From an uncultured Verrucomicrobia subdivision 3 bacterium (GTDB lineage Bacteria > Verrucomicrobiota > Verrucomicrobiia > Limisphaerales > UBA11358): 64,000 nt of DNA. The DNA is taken from positions 23,106-87,105 of the forward strand of contig CAIQKM010000201.1 in the NCBI GenBank assembly GCA_903872345.1, given 5' to 3'. The position numbers were made by a program, and so were the translations under genes. Numbering within the stretch: the first letter of the stretch is position 1; every line of letters starts with the position of its first letter. Below the pieces are notes generated by a model that was not told the origin of the DNA, ran no database searches, and saw nothing but the letters and a program-made list of their open reading frames with translations. This document shows, piece by piece, positions 17,708 to 27,310 of the stretch.

Positions 17708-20014
17708 CTATCGACCGGGAAGACTGCTGATTGGCGCGGCCGGTCGGCTGGTTTGGTTCGTAGCCCAGTGAAAGTTCGGACTGGATTCCAGGTTTAACTG
17801 CAATTGTCCACCGGCAGCGATCTGACCATGGGTAAGGAAAACCTTTTCGAACGTCTCGCCGTTCAACGTCGCTGAATCGATATACGGCCGCTGCGGACCG
17901 TTGGCCGGGGCGTCGATGATGAATTGGCGGTTAACGCCGACCTTTAGGGTGGCCCGGTCAAAGATGGGACTGCCAAGCACATAGGCGTCGGTGCCGGGAC
18001 AAACCGGGTAAATACCCAGCGCACTAAAAACATACCACGCTGACATCTGGCCGGTATCTTCATCGCCGGACAATCCATCGGGAGTGGATTGATAGAGCTG
18101 GTTCATCACCTCCCGGATCCGAAACTGGGTTTTCCACGGCTGGCCGGCCAGGGCATAAAGGTACACGACGTGATGCACCGGTTCATTGCAATGCGCGTAT
18201 TGGCCGAATCCTTGGGCGACCATCTCGTTCATTTCGTGAATCATGCCGTAGTAGGTGCCGATCTTCACCTCCGACCCGGCGGCGAACAGAGCATCCAGCT
18301 TGCGCGTGAAGCGGTCTTCGCCACCGAGCAACTGGATAAGCCCGGGCACATCCTGCATGACACTCCAGGTCCATTGCCAGGCATTGCCTTCCACAAATGG
18401 ACCGCCCCATTCAATGGGATCAAAATTTTCCCGCCACGAACCGTCCTTGTGCCGGCCGCGCATGAAGCCGGTGCCGACATCGAAGACATTCGTGTAATTC
18501 ATCGCCGAGCGGGCGAAAGCGGTGGCATCCGCCGGCCGGTTGGCCGCCGAGGCGAGCACGGCGGCGCAGAAATCGTCATAGGCGTACTCCAGCGTTTTGG
18601 AGGTGGCATCGGGAATGTCGGGATAAGGGACATAACCCAGCTTGTCAAAATAGTCATACCCCTGGCGACCGTGACCAAAGATCGCTTCACCGTGGGCATC
18701 ATGCTTCACGGCGTCTACTGCGTCCGGGAGATCAAACGGGCGGATGTTTTTGACCCAGGCATCCGCGAGAATGGAAAAGGCGTGGTTGCCAATCATGGCA
18801 TTGCGCCAGCCGGGACTGGACCATTGCGGCAGCCAGCCGCATTCGTGCCGGGCGTTCAGGATGCCCTGAACAATTTCAGCACTGATTTCAGGATAGAGCA
18901 GATTGTAGAGCGGATGCGCCGCCCGGAACGAGTCCCAGTAACCGGTATCCGTGTAGGCGTAGCCGGTGTGAAGTTTGCCATCGTAGGGGCTGTAATAAAT
19001 TGGGTGGCCATCCGCGTCGTGTTCATAAAACCGGTGCGGAAATAATATGCTGCGATACAGGGCGCTGTAGAAGGTGCGCTGCTGTTCCTCTGTGCCGCCT
19101 TCCACGCGGGCCCGGCCGAGCATTTCGTTCCACCGGGCTTCGGCCTTCCGGCGGACGGTGTCGAAATCGGCGTGCCCAATCTCCTGCTCCAGATTCCGGA
19201 CCGCCTGTTCCGGGCTGATGAACGAAGACGCCACCCGGCATTCCACCACCGGATTCGTGCTGGTATCAAAGCGCAGATACGCCCCGACGTGCGGACCATC
19301 CAAATGAGTGACACCAGCGAGCACGGTGCGGTTGGACCACACCCCGCTGGCAACGAATGGACGGTCGAAGCTCAGCACAAAGTAGTTACCAAAACTGTCC
19401 GGCACCGCACCCCGGTTGTTGCGCGCCACGCCGATGATCTTGTTTTCCCCCGGCACAATTTCCACCGAGGAAAATTTCTCGCTCGGGAACAGGTCGAGAA
19501 TTACGAACGAATCCCCCTTCGCGGCAAAGGTGAAACGGAATCGCGCCGCCCGTTCGGTGGGGGTGAGTTCAACGGTGGCCTGCCACGTATCCAACCGGAC
19601 TTTGTAATAGCTGGGCTGCGCCACCTCATTGGCGTGATCGAAGGCGGAGGCACGGTCCGCTTCATCCACCACCAGCTTGCCGGAAACGGGCATCAGGGCA
19701 AAGGCGCCGTATTCGGGAATCCAGACGCTGGGCTGATGCGTCTCGCGAATGCCGCGAATTTCATGGTGGTTATACTGGTAATAAAACGAATCATTCTGCG
19801 GCTGCGTGTAGGGCGCCCACGTGTTCATGGGAAACGGCAGCGCAATGGCGGGATAGGTATTGCCGTGCGAAAACGAGCCGGTGGAATCCGTGCCTTGCAG
19901 CGGATTGGCCAGATGCACGGGGTCAAATTCCGCCGCCAGCGCCAGGTTTGCCAAAGCAAGACTTGCGCATACGCTCAGGCCCCGGCGCAGGGGGAGTTTG
20001 AAAAGCAGACACAT
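17708..20014 (-). CDS. Second GH92 alpha-mannosidase (secreted)
   Basis: This 768-residue GH92 enzyme starts at 20014 with a signal peptide (MCLLFKLPLRRGLSVCASLA, cleavage near LALAAEF). The longer open frame upstream reaches into the sulfatase gene and lacks signal features. Family motifs are present: NPLQGTDSTGSFSHGNTYPA, TGYWDSFRAAHPLYNL, WSSPGWRNAMIGNHAFS, CNEPVHHVVYLYALAGQPWK and GDEDTGQMSAWYVFSALGIYP. It differs clearly from the GH92 at 9470 (HEIRGIRETHQPS instead of the NHLTGTGC region), so it is a different subfamily rather than a recent duplicate and may cleave another alpha-mannosyl linkage. It is the last gene of a minus-strand operon, 26 bp after the sulfatase stop. Confidence 0.93.
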   Translation of the reverse strand: MCLLFKLPLRRGLSVCASLALANLALAAEFDPVHLANPLQGTDSTGSFSHGNTYPAIALPFPMNTWAPYTQPQNDSFYYQYNHHEIRGIRETHQPSVWIPEYGAFALMPVSGKLVVDEADRASAFDHANEVAQPSYYKVRLDTWQATVELTPTERAARFRFTFAAKGDSFVILDLFPSEKFSSVEIVPGENKIIGVARNNRGAVPDSFGNYFVLSFDRPFVASGVWSNRTVLAGVTHLDGPHVGAYLRFDTSTNPVVECRVASSFISPEQAVRNLEQEIGHADFDTVRRKAEARWNEMLGRARVEGGTEEQQRTFYSALYRSILFPHRFYEHDADGHPIYYSPYDGKLHTGYAYTDTGYWDSFRAAHPLYNLLYPEISAEIVQGILNARHECGWLPQWSSPGWRNAMIGNHAFSILADAWVKNIRPFDLPDAVDAVKHDAHGEAIFGHGRQGYDYFDKLGYVPYPDIPDATSKTLEYAYDDFCAAVLASAANRPADATAFARSAMNYTNVFDVGTGFMRGRHKDGSWRENFDPIEWGGPFVEGNAWQWTWSVMQDVPGLIQLLGGEDRFTRKLDALFAAGSEVKIGTYYGMIHEMNEMVAQGFGQYAHCNEPVHHVVYLYALAGQPWKTQFRIREVMNQLYQSTPDGLSGDEDTGQMSAWYVFSALGIYPVCPGTDAYVLGSPIFDRATLKVGVNRQFIIDAPANGPQRPYIDSATLNGETFEKVFLTHGQIAAGGQLQLNLESSPNFHWATNQTSRPAAPISSLPGR

Positions 20015-20040
20015 AATTTTAGGGAAAGAGTCAGGCGGGC

Positions 20041-21675
20041 CTATTCGGCCCCGGCCGGGCGAGCATTCGCATTTTGATTTTGCCTGGCCCGTTTGGATTC
20101 GGGCATGGGCAGCACATGCGTGCGATTGGCCCAAGCTTCCCATAGGGCGAGCAATTCACCGGCCTTGGCCGACTGGCTGGCGGCGAGGTTGTGCAACTCG
20201 GTGCGATCGGCCTTCATATCATACAATTCCCAGCCACCCTTGGCACCCCGGCGGACCAGTTTCCAATCCCCGACGCGAACGGCGGCATTCCCTTCGTGTT
20301 CCCAGAAGAGGGCATCCCGGGCAATGGTCTGCGTGCCAAAGGCGGGCCGGAGACTGCGGCCTTCCATCGGAAGAATGGTTTTGCCATTGAATTCTTTCGG
20401 ATAGGTGGCTCCGCCCAAATCCACGACGGTGGCCATCACATCCACCACGTGCGCCGAGTCGGTGCGGAATTCATTTTTTGCGCTGATGCCGGCCGGCCAG
20501 TGGGCGATGAACGGCGACGCAATGCCGCCCTCATGATTGAAATGCTTGTATAGCCGGAATGGCGTGTTTTCCAGCGTGGCCCACGACTGCCCGCAAAACA
20601 CCGTGCTGTCCGCCGCGCCCGGATGCGCTCCTTCCAGCCGCCCGTTCGGACCGGATTCGGCGTTACCGCCGTTGTCGCTCATGAACAGGATGAGCGTGTT
20701 ATCCAGCAAGCCGCGCTCTTTCAACGCCTGTGTCAGCACGCCGACTTCCTGATCCAGGTGCCAGACGCACGCGGCATAGATGGACATGATCTGGTCGAAG
20801 CGATCCTGTTGCTCCGGCGTCAGCGAATCCCAAGCTTTCACTTCGGGCGGACGCGGCGAAAGCGCCCATTGCGGATCAATCAGGCCCATGGCCTGCTGCC
20901 GCGCGTAACGCGCCTCGCGGAGCTTGTCCCAACCGTTGGTGTAAATGCCGTGGCGAAACCGGGCGATGTCCTCCGGCGGCGCCTGCAACGGGAAATGCGG
21001 GGCGTTGAAGGCCAGATAGAGGAAGAACGGCTTTTTCGCCGCCGTGGCCTCATCAATGAACTTGATGCCAAATTGGGTCCAGAGATCCGTGGAATACCAG
21101 TGCTTGGGCAGGCGCGGATCATCATTCGCAATTTTTCCGCCGTTCAAATACAACTCCGCCCTTGCGCCTTCGGGATAATAAAACCCGCCTTCGGGTGCCG
21201 TCAGGTTGCGATCAAACCCGCGGTTGTGCGGCGATACGCCATGATTCTGCCCGACATGCCATTTGCCCGTCATGGCGGTGAAATATCCGGCTTCGCGCAA
21301 AACCTGGGCCATCGTCACGCACGAATCATTCAGGTGTCCCTGATACCCCGGCAACCCGTCGTCCGCGATCATCCGCCCGATGCCCGCCTCATGCGAGTAG
21401 AGTCCGGTCAGGAGGGCGGCGCGGGTGGGGCAGCAGCGGCCGGTGTTGTAAAACTGCGTGAAGCGCAACCCGTCATGGGCGAGCGAATCCAGATGGGGCG
21501 TTGGGATTTCGCTGCCGAAACAACTGATGTCCGAGTAGCCCATATCGTCCGCCAGGATCACAATGATATTCGGCCGCTCCGGGGCGGCGGTCGCCAGCAG
21601 CGGCAAACAGAGCCCCAGAACCAAAGCCAGCCATCTGACTGGTCCGGATGGGGCGGAGACAATGGTCGGTTTCAT
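20041..21675 (-). CDS. Type I sulfatase (secreted)
   Basis: This 544-residue secreted sulfatase removes sulfate esters from carbohydrates. The signal peptide ends near TAAPERP. The metal-binding start of the fold is visible (IIVILADDMGYSDI, D43-D44). The formylglycine motif is C81-C-P-T-R in GRCCPTRAALLTG, so it needs a formylglycine-generating enzyme encoded elsewhere. Further landmarks are TGKWHVGQNH, PFFLYLAFNAPHFPLQAP, LILFMSDNGGNAE and GGIASPFIAHWP. Its ATG overlaps the stop of the upstream gene in a TAATG arrangement, so translation is probably coupled. With GH92 downstream, desulfation would precede mannose removal; the exact sulfate position is not predictable here. Confidence 0.94.
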   Translation of the reverse strand: MKPTIVSAPSGPVRWLALVLGLCLPLLATAAPERPNIIVILADDMGYSDISCFGSEIPTPHLDSLAHDGLRFTQFYNTGRCCPTRAALLTGLYSHEAGIGRMIADDGLPGYQGHLNDSCVTMAQVLREAGYFTAMTGKWHVGQNHGVSPHNRGFDRNLTAPEGGFYYPEGARAELYLNGGKIANDDPRLPKHWYSTDLWTQFGIKFIDEATAAKKPFFLYLAFNAPHFPLQAPPEDIARFRHGIYTNGWDKLREARYARQQAMGLIDPQWALSPRPPEVKAWDSLTPEQQDRFDQIMSIYAACVWHLDQEVGVLTQALKERGLLDNTLILFMSDNGGNAESGPNGRLEGAHPGAADSTVFCGQSWATLENTPFRLYKHFNHEGGIASPFIAHWPAGISAKNEFRTDSAHVVDVMATVVDLGGATYPKEFNGKTILPMEGRSLRPAFGTQTIARDALFWEHEGNAAVRVGDWKLVRRGAKGGWELYDMKADRTELHNLAASQSAKAGELLALWEAWANRTHVLPMPESKRARQNQNANARPAGAE

Positions 21676-24266
21676 TACTTCGTAATTTTGGCCTGCACGA
21701 GTCCGAAATCAATGTACTGCTCGCCACCGGTATTGCGGCAATGAACGGCAATTACATTTTTCCCCGGATGAATGGCCGCGCGCCCCCGGCGGTTGAAGGA
21801 GAAATCCTCGTACGAGCCGGTGGCACCGGTGGTTCGCAGCGCGAGCACCCCGTTCATGTAAACCTCGGCATCATCGTCATGATGGAGCCAGCCCAGCACG
21901 TCATCCGACGGACTGCCGGTTAGGGTTACTTCGCGGCGCAGCCAGATGTCGTCGGAGGTCCAATCGGTATGGACGACGGCGGCGGGATTTTGCGTCCGGC
22001 CAAAACCGCTCTTACCTTCAGCCCAGCCGGAGGCGTCGAAATCCACGGCGAACCAATTCGCCGCCGGCGGCTGCGTGGTGTAGCGCCACATCGCCGGTTG
22101 CGTGTCCGCCGCCGGCACCAGAGCCGAGAAACCGGGCAGCTTGGGCATGGGCGCCCAGCCGGCGGCTTTGGTCTGATCGCGACCGGCATATTTTTGCCAG
22201 AGCGGTTTGTCGTACAACATCCGCATGAAAGCACCCCCCACTACCGGCCGGGCATCGAAGCCCACCCGCCGGCCGGATTTGGTCTCATACCAGTCGGTCA
22301 TCGGCGTGCGATCCGGCGTGTGGTTCAGGAAATGCACGACTGGTGCAACCAGCGCCTCGAAATCATCGCGATTCTCGGTGAGGGTTGCGGTCCAGGTGAT
22401 CCAGTCGAGCTTCGTGTATTCCTTCCGGTCATCCAGCGGCAGGCCGAATTCGTTCTGCCTCTTCTTATAAAAGTCCATTTCCTTGCGCGCTACTTCCGCC
22501 GGAAACAGATTCAAACCGAGCACACGATCCCAGACGAGGTTGTACTTCTGGCTCCAGGAGCCGGGCTTGTTGAAGGCGAGACGATAGTGATCGCCATCAT
22601 CCGCCGCCGCGACCCAGCGGCGGGCGCAGTCGCGGGCCAGCGCGTAATACTCGCCGGCCTTGGCCTGGTCGCCGTGCATTTCACAGAGTTCGGCGAAGGC
22701 GCCGAGTCCACAAATCGCCTTCGCGCTCAGGTTCACGTTATGCGCCAGGTGACCGGCGAAATCATCGGTACACAGTTGCTTCTCCGGATCAAAGCCCTTG
22801 TCCTTGAGATAATTTGCCCACTGTTCCAGTTGTTTCCAGTAGAGTCCGGCAAAATTCGCGTTGCCCTCGCTCTCCGCCACGGCGGCGAACAGGCACAGCA
22901 GGTTACCGCTTTCCTCGACCGGCATCTGGTTGTTCACGCCGTGCTCACCGTCGCCATAAACCTGGCCATTCGCCTTCGGATAAGTGCCCAAATCATGCGG
23001 CGCGAAGGGAAATTTCCACCGGTCGCTCGCCGCGTAATTCATAAACGGCACGATAAAGGATTTTGCCAGCGTGGGGTTAAACAGCATGAATTGCGGCGAC
23101 ATCGGGTAAAACACGTCCGACGTGCTGATACAGCCGTTGGAATGGTTCTCTTTGCAGAACTGGAGCGGCTGGCCATTGTCATCCGCCACAAACTTTCCGG
23201 CGGCAAAGCATTGGCGATACGCCAGCGAACCGAGCCGGGCGTAGTTTTCGCCGCCCACGCTTTGCAGGTCGGCGATCAGTTCCGCATCAAACGCCACGCA
23301 GCGCTTGAGCAGCGCGGGGTAATCATGCGCCGCCGCCTTTAGCAGATCGGCCGCTTCCCAGCCGTTGCGCCGCCAGTAGGGACGCAGATTTTTCCGCATG
23401 TACTGAATGGAATACAGATCGTCATAAGCCAGCATCACCCAGGCGGAGTCGGCCTTGGAAGCCGTGCAATCCAACCCCGTGGCGAAGGCGATTACCGCAT
23501 CGTTGCGGTCATTATTTGATAACGCCGCCGCCACGCCGGGCGCCGGCAGTTTGCCATCACTCAAAAATCCAGCCCGCGTGGCGGCCGCCGTGTTGGCGGT
23601 GACGCTCCCCTTGCTCCCGCCGGGCAATGCGAGGTAGAAGTAACCCCAGTCAATCCGCAGATCGTCCCCGCGCTTTTGCAGCACCGGCTGTTCCACTGTG
23701 CCCACGCGCCAGGCTTTGATCTTGCCGGCCTTGGCTGGCTCAAACGTCACCGGCTGGTCCGGCGTGTTGCAGGCGATGGAACCATGCACATCCAGATACG
23801 CCGCCACTTTGTGCTCGGCCGCATCCGTCGAGCTCGCGTCCCACGTCAGATAGGTGACCGGCCGTGCCAGCACGTCCAGATCCTCCGGCAGATCCGCCGT
23901 CAGAAAAGTAAGCGTTAGATGAACACCCTGGCCCTCAAAGCTGTAAATGGTGCGCGTGGGCAGCACTTCCAAAGCGGTTTGCGGCAGCGCCGGCACATCA
24001 GCCGGCTCCGCGCCCATGAGACGGAAATTTTTGCCGTCTATCTTCACCAACCCGGCCAGCGGACAGGCCTTGCCGGTCCAATGCGTTGTGCCGGTATCGG
24101 TCAATTTGTCGGCCGGCGACCAGATGCTAAAGTAAGGATCGCAGGCCACCAGCGGAACCGCCGGCGGACGGAAAGTCTCGGCTTGAAGCGAAATGATCCC
24201 GGCGGTGAAAAGCAGGACGGCGCACAGGCCGAAAAATTGTGATTTTGCGAAGATTTTATGCTTCAT
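21675..24266 (-). CDS. GtaA-like glutaminase-family protein (DUF5127/DUF4965/DUF1793) with C-terminal binding module
   Basis: This 863-residue secreted protein (signal peptide to about residue 29, SLQAETF) belongs to the family named after fungal glutaminase A. Its bacterial members occur in glycan loci and probably act on glycans. The N-terminal part carries VACDPYFSIWSPADKL. The central part shows AYDDLYSIQYMRKNLRPYWR and STSDVFYPMSPQFMLFNP. The helical core has NKPGSWSQKYNLVWDRVLGL and YTKLDWITWTATL. The last 140 residues form an extra galactose-binding-like module (WLHHDDDAEVYMNG, NVIAVHCRNTGG), very similar to an internal module of the GH2-type protein. It heads the operon with the sulfatase and second GH92 and is divergent from the sulfatase at 24451. 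Glutaminase activity itself is doubtful in this context. Confidence 0.82.
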   Translation of the reverse strand: MKHKIFAKSQFFGLCAVLLFTAGIISLQAETFRPPAVPLVACDPYFSIWSPADKLTDTGTTHWTGKACPLAGLVKIDGKNFRLMGAEPADVPALPQTALEVLPTRTIYSFEGQGVHLTLTFLTADLPEDLDVLARPVTYLTWDASSTDAAEHKVAAYLDVHGSIACNTPDQPVTFEPAKAGKIKAWRVGTVEQPVLQKRGDDLRIDWGYFYLALPGGSKGSVTANTAAATRAGFLSDGKLPAPGVAAALSNNDRNDAVIAFATGLDCTASKADSAWVMLAYDDLYSIQYMRKNLRPYWRRNGWEAADLLKAAAHDYPALLKRCVAFDAELIADLQSVGGENYARLGSLAYRQCFAAGKFVADDNGQPLQFCKENHSNGCISTSDVFYPMSPQFMLFNPTLAKSFIVPFMNYAASDRWKFPFAPHDLGTYPKANGQVYGDGEHGVNNQMPVEESGNLLCLFAAVAESEGNANFAGLYWKQLEQWANYLKDKGFDPEKQLCTDDFAGHLAHNVNLSAKAICGLGAFAELCEMHGDQAKAGEYYALARDCARRWVAAADDGDHYRLAFNKPGSWSQKYNLVWDRVLGLNLFPAEVARKEMDFYKKRQNEFGLPLDDRKEYTKLDWITWTATLTENRDDFEALVAPVVHFLNHTPDRTPMTDWYETKSGRRVGFDARPVVGGAFMRMLYDKPLWQKYAGRDQTKAAGWAPMPKLPGFSALVPAADTQPAMWRYTTQPPAANWFAVDFDASGWAEGKSGFGRTQNPAAVVHTDWTSDDIWLRREVTLTGSPSDDVLGWLHHDDDAEVYMNGVLALRTTGATGSYEDFSFNRRGRAAIHPGKNVIAVHCRNTGGEQYIDFGLVQAKITK

Positions 24267-24450
24267 ATGGCAGTCAGTTTGGTAATGGCAATCGGCAGTG
24301 CGTTGGTTGCCTTGATTTATACCGGCCAGACCGATGATATTCGAGCAGATAAAGCTCCCGGAATGCTAATTTTACGAAATGATTCATTCGGTTTTTGCGG
24401 TTTGGAAGATTGAGTGTCCGGCAGATCCGGTTTACCCTTGGCAATCATCT

Positions 24451-26199
24451 ATGTTTCCGAAACCCATTAATGGATTCTTGCCAATCTGGCGGTGGCTTTC
24501 GATTCTGTTTTTGGCCAGCCTCCCCGCCGCCAACAGCCACGCCGCCAAAACGAATGAACCGCCGCCCAACATTGTGGTGATTCTCGCCGACGATCTCGGT
24601 TTCTCCGACCTCGGCTGCTTTGGTTCGGAAATTGCCACTCCCAATCTGGACCGCATGGCGGGCGAAGGCTTGCGGCTGACCCAGTTTTACACCACCCCGC
24701 GCTGCTGTCCCTCCCGCGCCGCCCTGCTCACCGGCCTGTATCCGCAGCAGGCCGGCATTGGCAACATGATGGAAGACCGCGGCGTTCCCGGCTATCGCGG
24801 CGAACTGAACCGGAACTGCCTCACCATTGCCGAGGAATTGCGCCGGGTGGATTACCACACCGCCATGGTTGGCAAATGGCATCTGAGCCACATTCACTTC
24901 GACGGGAAAATGCAGTTGAACTTTCAGTCCACCGAGCCGTTCTGGGACACCAAAGAGAGTTGGCCGCTTCAGCGCGGATTCGAGGATTACTTTGGCACCA
25001 TCCACGGGGTGACCAGCTATTTCGACCCGTTTTCACTCGTGCGCGGCAACACCCCCATCCGCGCGCCCGGCACCAATTTTTATTACACGGACGCGATTAC
25101 GGAACACGCCGTGGCCGATATCCACCGGCTGGCCGGCACCGGAAAACCTTTTTTCCTCTATGTGGCCTATACCGCGCCACACTGGCCGTTGCAGGCGCCC
25201 GAAGCCGACATTGCCCGCTACCGCCGGCAGTATCTGGCCGGCTGGGACACGATTCGCAGCAACCGTTATCAGCGGCAAATTCAGCTCGGGTTGATTGATA
25301 AAAACTGGCCGCTGTCGCCGCGTGATGCCCGCGTGTCCGACTGGAGCCGGGTGGCGGACAAAGCCTGGGAAGCCAACCGGATGGCCACCTATGCCGCCAT
25401 GGTCGGCCACCTGGATGACGGCGTGGGACATATTCTCGCCGGGCTTAAAGCCGCCGGGGTCGATCAAAACACGCTGGTGATCTTCTTCTCCGATAACGGT
25501 GCCTGCGCCGAAGTGGTTGAGCCCGGCTGGTACGACATTCCCAGCCAGACGCGCGCCGGTCGCGCGATCGCCGTGGGCAATGGCAATCATGCCGCCTTCG
25601 CCGGTCCGGACACCGTCTGGCAAAGCTACGGCGTGCCGTGGGCCAACGTCAGCGACACGCCGTTTCTGCTCTACAAACATTTCACGCACGAAGGGGGCAT
25701 CGCCTCGCCCTTCATTGCGCGCTGGCCGGCGGTGATCAAATCCGCCGGCGGCATTTCCGGTCAGGTGGGCCATGTTACGGACATCATGGCCACCGTCGTG
25801 GACATCGCCGGAGCCAAACATCCGGTTACGTACGAAGGCCACACCATCCAACCGCTGGAAGGCACCAGCTTGCTCCCCATTTTCGCGGGTCGGGAACGAG
25901 CGCATCCGTCCCCGATCTTCTGGGAGCATGAAGGCAACCGCGCCGTGCGACTGGCGCAATGGAAACTGGTGGCCCGCGCCGGTCAGCCCTGGGAACTGTA
26001 CGACACCGCGGCCGATCGCACCGAACAAAACAATCTGGCGGCCACTCATCCGGAAAAAATTAGCGAACTATCGGCGCTCTACGATGCCTGGGCCAAACGC
26101 TGCCACGTGCTGCCGTTCAACGCGTTGCCGCAGGAACGTCCAATCACCCCTGCCGAAGATTCAAACACCACGTCCGAGAAGGTTTATCATGAGGACTGA
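24451..26199 (+). CDS. Type I sulfatase (secreted), second copy in locus 1
   Basis: The protein has 582 residues from the ATG at 24451. I chose this start because the signal peptide (MFPKPINGFLPIWRWLSILF, then LASLPAANSHA) begins there. The metal site NIVVILADDLGFSDLG and the formylglycine motif in PRCCPSRAALLTG are intact. HTAMVGKWHLS, PFFLYVAYTAPHWPLQAP, VIFFSDNGACAEV and GGIASPFIARWPA are further landmarks. It resembles the arylsulfatase A-like group and is more similar to the sulfatase at 20041 than to the one at 44465. It is divergent from the operon starting at 24266, with a 184-bp region between the starts that contains no recognised operator. It precedes the DUF2961 gene by 101 bp on the same strand. 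Confidence 0.93.
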   Translation: MFPKPINGFLPIWRWLSILFLASLPAANSHAAKTNEPPPNIVVILADDLGFSDLGCFGSEIATPNLDRMAGEGLRLTQFYTTPRCCPSRAALLTGLYPQQAGIGNMMEDRGVPGYRGELNRNCLTIAEELRRVDYHTAMVGKWHLSHIHFDGKMQLNFQSTEPFWDTKESWPLQRGFEDYFGTIHGVTSYFDPFSLVRGNTPIRAPGTNFYYTDAITEHAVADIHRLAGTGKPFFLYVAYTAPHWPLQAPEADIARYRRQYLAGWDTIRSNRYQRQIQLGLIDKNWPLSPRDARVSDWSRVADKAWEANRMATYAAMVGHLDDGVGHILAGLKAAGVDQNTLVIFFSDNGACAEVVEPGWYDIPSQTRAGRAIAVGNGNHAAFAGPDTVWQSYGVPWANVSDTPFLLYKHFTHEGGIASPFIARWPAVIKSAGGISGQVGHVTDIMATVVDIAGAKHPVTYEGHTIQPLEGTSLLPIFAGRERAHPSPIFWEHEGNRAVRLAQWKLVARAGQPWELYDTAADRTEQNNLAATHPEKISELSALYDAWAKRCHVLPFNALPQERPITPAEDSNTTSEKVYHED

Positions 26200-26300
26200 A
26201 TCGACGCGCCGCCCCGCAGGGTTCTGCCCGGGCCGCCGACCACCAATTCGACCGCCTCTTTAAAAACCCAAAACCAAGCCATCCTTGCACCTCCTAACTT

Positions 26301-27299
26301 ATGAAACGCATTTACTGTCTGCTCCTGGCGCTTTGCCTGCCGGCGGCGCTGTCGGCGACCGCGCAAAAGTCGGCCATCGAAGCCGATCGCTCCTTGAAAA
26401 CCTTCGGCACGGCCGGCAAGGAACAGACGCCGCTCAGCGCCGACAAGGAGGCGGAATTGTTCCATCATGAAGGCAAGGGCTGCCTGACGCACATGTGGTT
26501 CGGCGGCGGCTGGAAGGGGTGCGAAGACACGCGCATTCGCATCTACGTGGATGGCGAAACCAACGCTTCCATTGACATGGCCTTGTATCTCGGCCACGGC
26601 ATTGGATTTGGGGACGAATTTGCCCCGTGGGGCGTCGCCCGCATCGGCAAGATTGGCACCGGCGCCAATGTTTATAACACCTACCGGATTCCGTTCGGCA
26701 AAAGCATCCGCGTGACCGGGCAGCTCGGACCGGCGGCTGCGGGACATCCGCTGTTCTGGTGGATCATTCGCGGCACCGAGAATTTGCCCGTGGAGCTGGG
26801 CGGCGTGCGCCTGCCGGACAAGGCCCGCCTGCATCTCTACAGGCTGGAAAATTACACGGCCCAACCCTTGGAGGAATTCCCGTTATGCGATGTGAAAGGT
26901 GACGGCGCACTGTATCAGGTGACCATGGCCGCGAAAGGATTGCGCACGCTGCCGGACGCCGGCCAGCGGTGGCGCGACCTGAGTTTCATGGAGGGCTGCC
27001 TGCGGGCCTACCTTGGCGGCGCGAAGGAGCCGCTGTTTCTGTCCTCCGGTTTGGAGGATTATTTTCTCGGCACCTACTACTTCAACAAGGGCCGTTATGC
27101 GAACCCCGTGGCCGGGCTGACGCATTTTGACGTCGCGGCCAATGAATTTTCCGCGTACCGTTTTCACGAGGACGACCCCGTGTTTTTTCAGAAGGGCCTG
27201 CGCCTAACCGGCCGGTGCGGGGAAAAAATTGGCGGCCATATTTTCCATGATGCACCGCCGGCGCGGTACACCACCTACGTCTGGCTTTACCAGTGGTAA
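26301..27299 (+). CDS. DUF2961 protein, GH172-like
   Basis: This 332-residue secreted protein (signal peptide MKRIYCLLLALCLPAALSAT) carries a single DUF2961 jelly-roll domain. Characterised members form family GH172, which includes fructofuranose/arabinofuranose-active enzymes working as oligomers. Recognisable stretches are HHEGKGCLTHMWFGGGW, RIRIYVDGETNASIDM, TYRIPFGKSIRVTG and the family's active-site region SSGLEDYFLGTYYFNKGRY. The length fits a one-domain member. It follows the sulfatase in the same direction and converges with the GH106 gene 11 bp away. With the GH127-type enzyme nearby, an arabinofuranose substituent is a plausible target, but this is an inference from context. Confidence 0.78.
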   Translation: MKRIYCLLLALCLPAALSATAQKSAIEADRSLKTFGTAGKEQTPLSADKEAELFHHEGKGCLTHMWFGGGWKGCEDTRIRIYVDGETNASIDMALYLGHGIGFGDEFAPWGVARIGKIGTGANVYNTYRIPFGKSIRVTGQLGPAAAGHPLFWWIIRGTENLPVELGGVRLPDKARLHLYRLENYTAQPLEEFPLCDVKGDGALYQVTMAAKGLRTLPDAGQRWRDLSFMEGCLRAYLGGAKEPLFLSSGLEDYFLGTYYFNKGRYANPVAGLTHFDVAANEFSAYRFHEDDPVFFQKGLRLTGRCGEKIGGHIFHDAPPARYTTYVWLYQW

Positions 27300-27310
27300 A
27301 GCCGGCAAGC

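Noticed and set aside
17701..17708. Missing terminator between the convergent GH127-type and GH92 genes
   Set aside because: Only 6 bp separate the stops and no hairpin is visible; such tight convergence is common and not evidence of a special mechanism.
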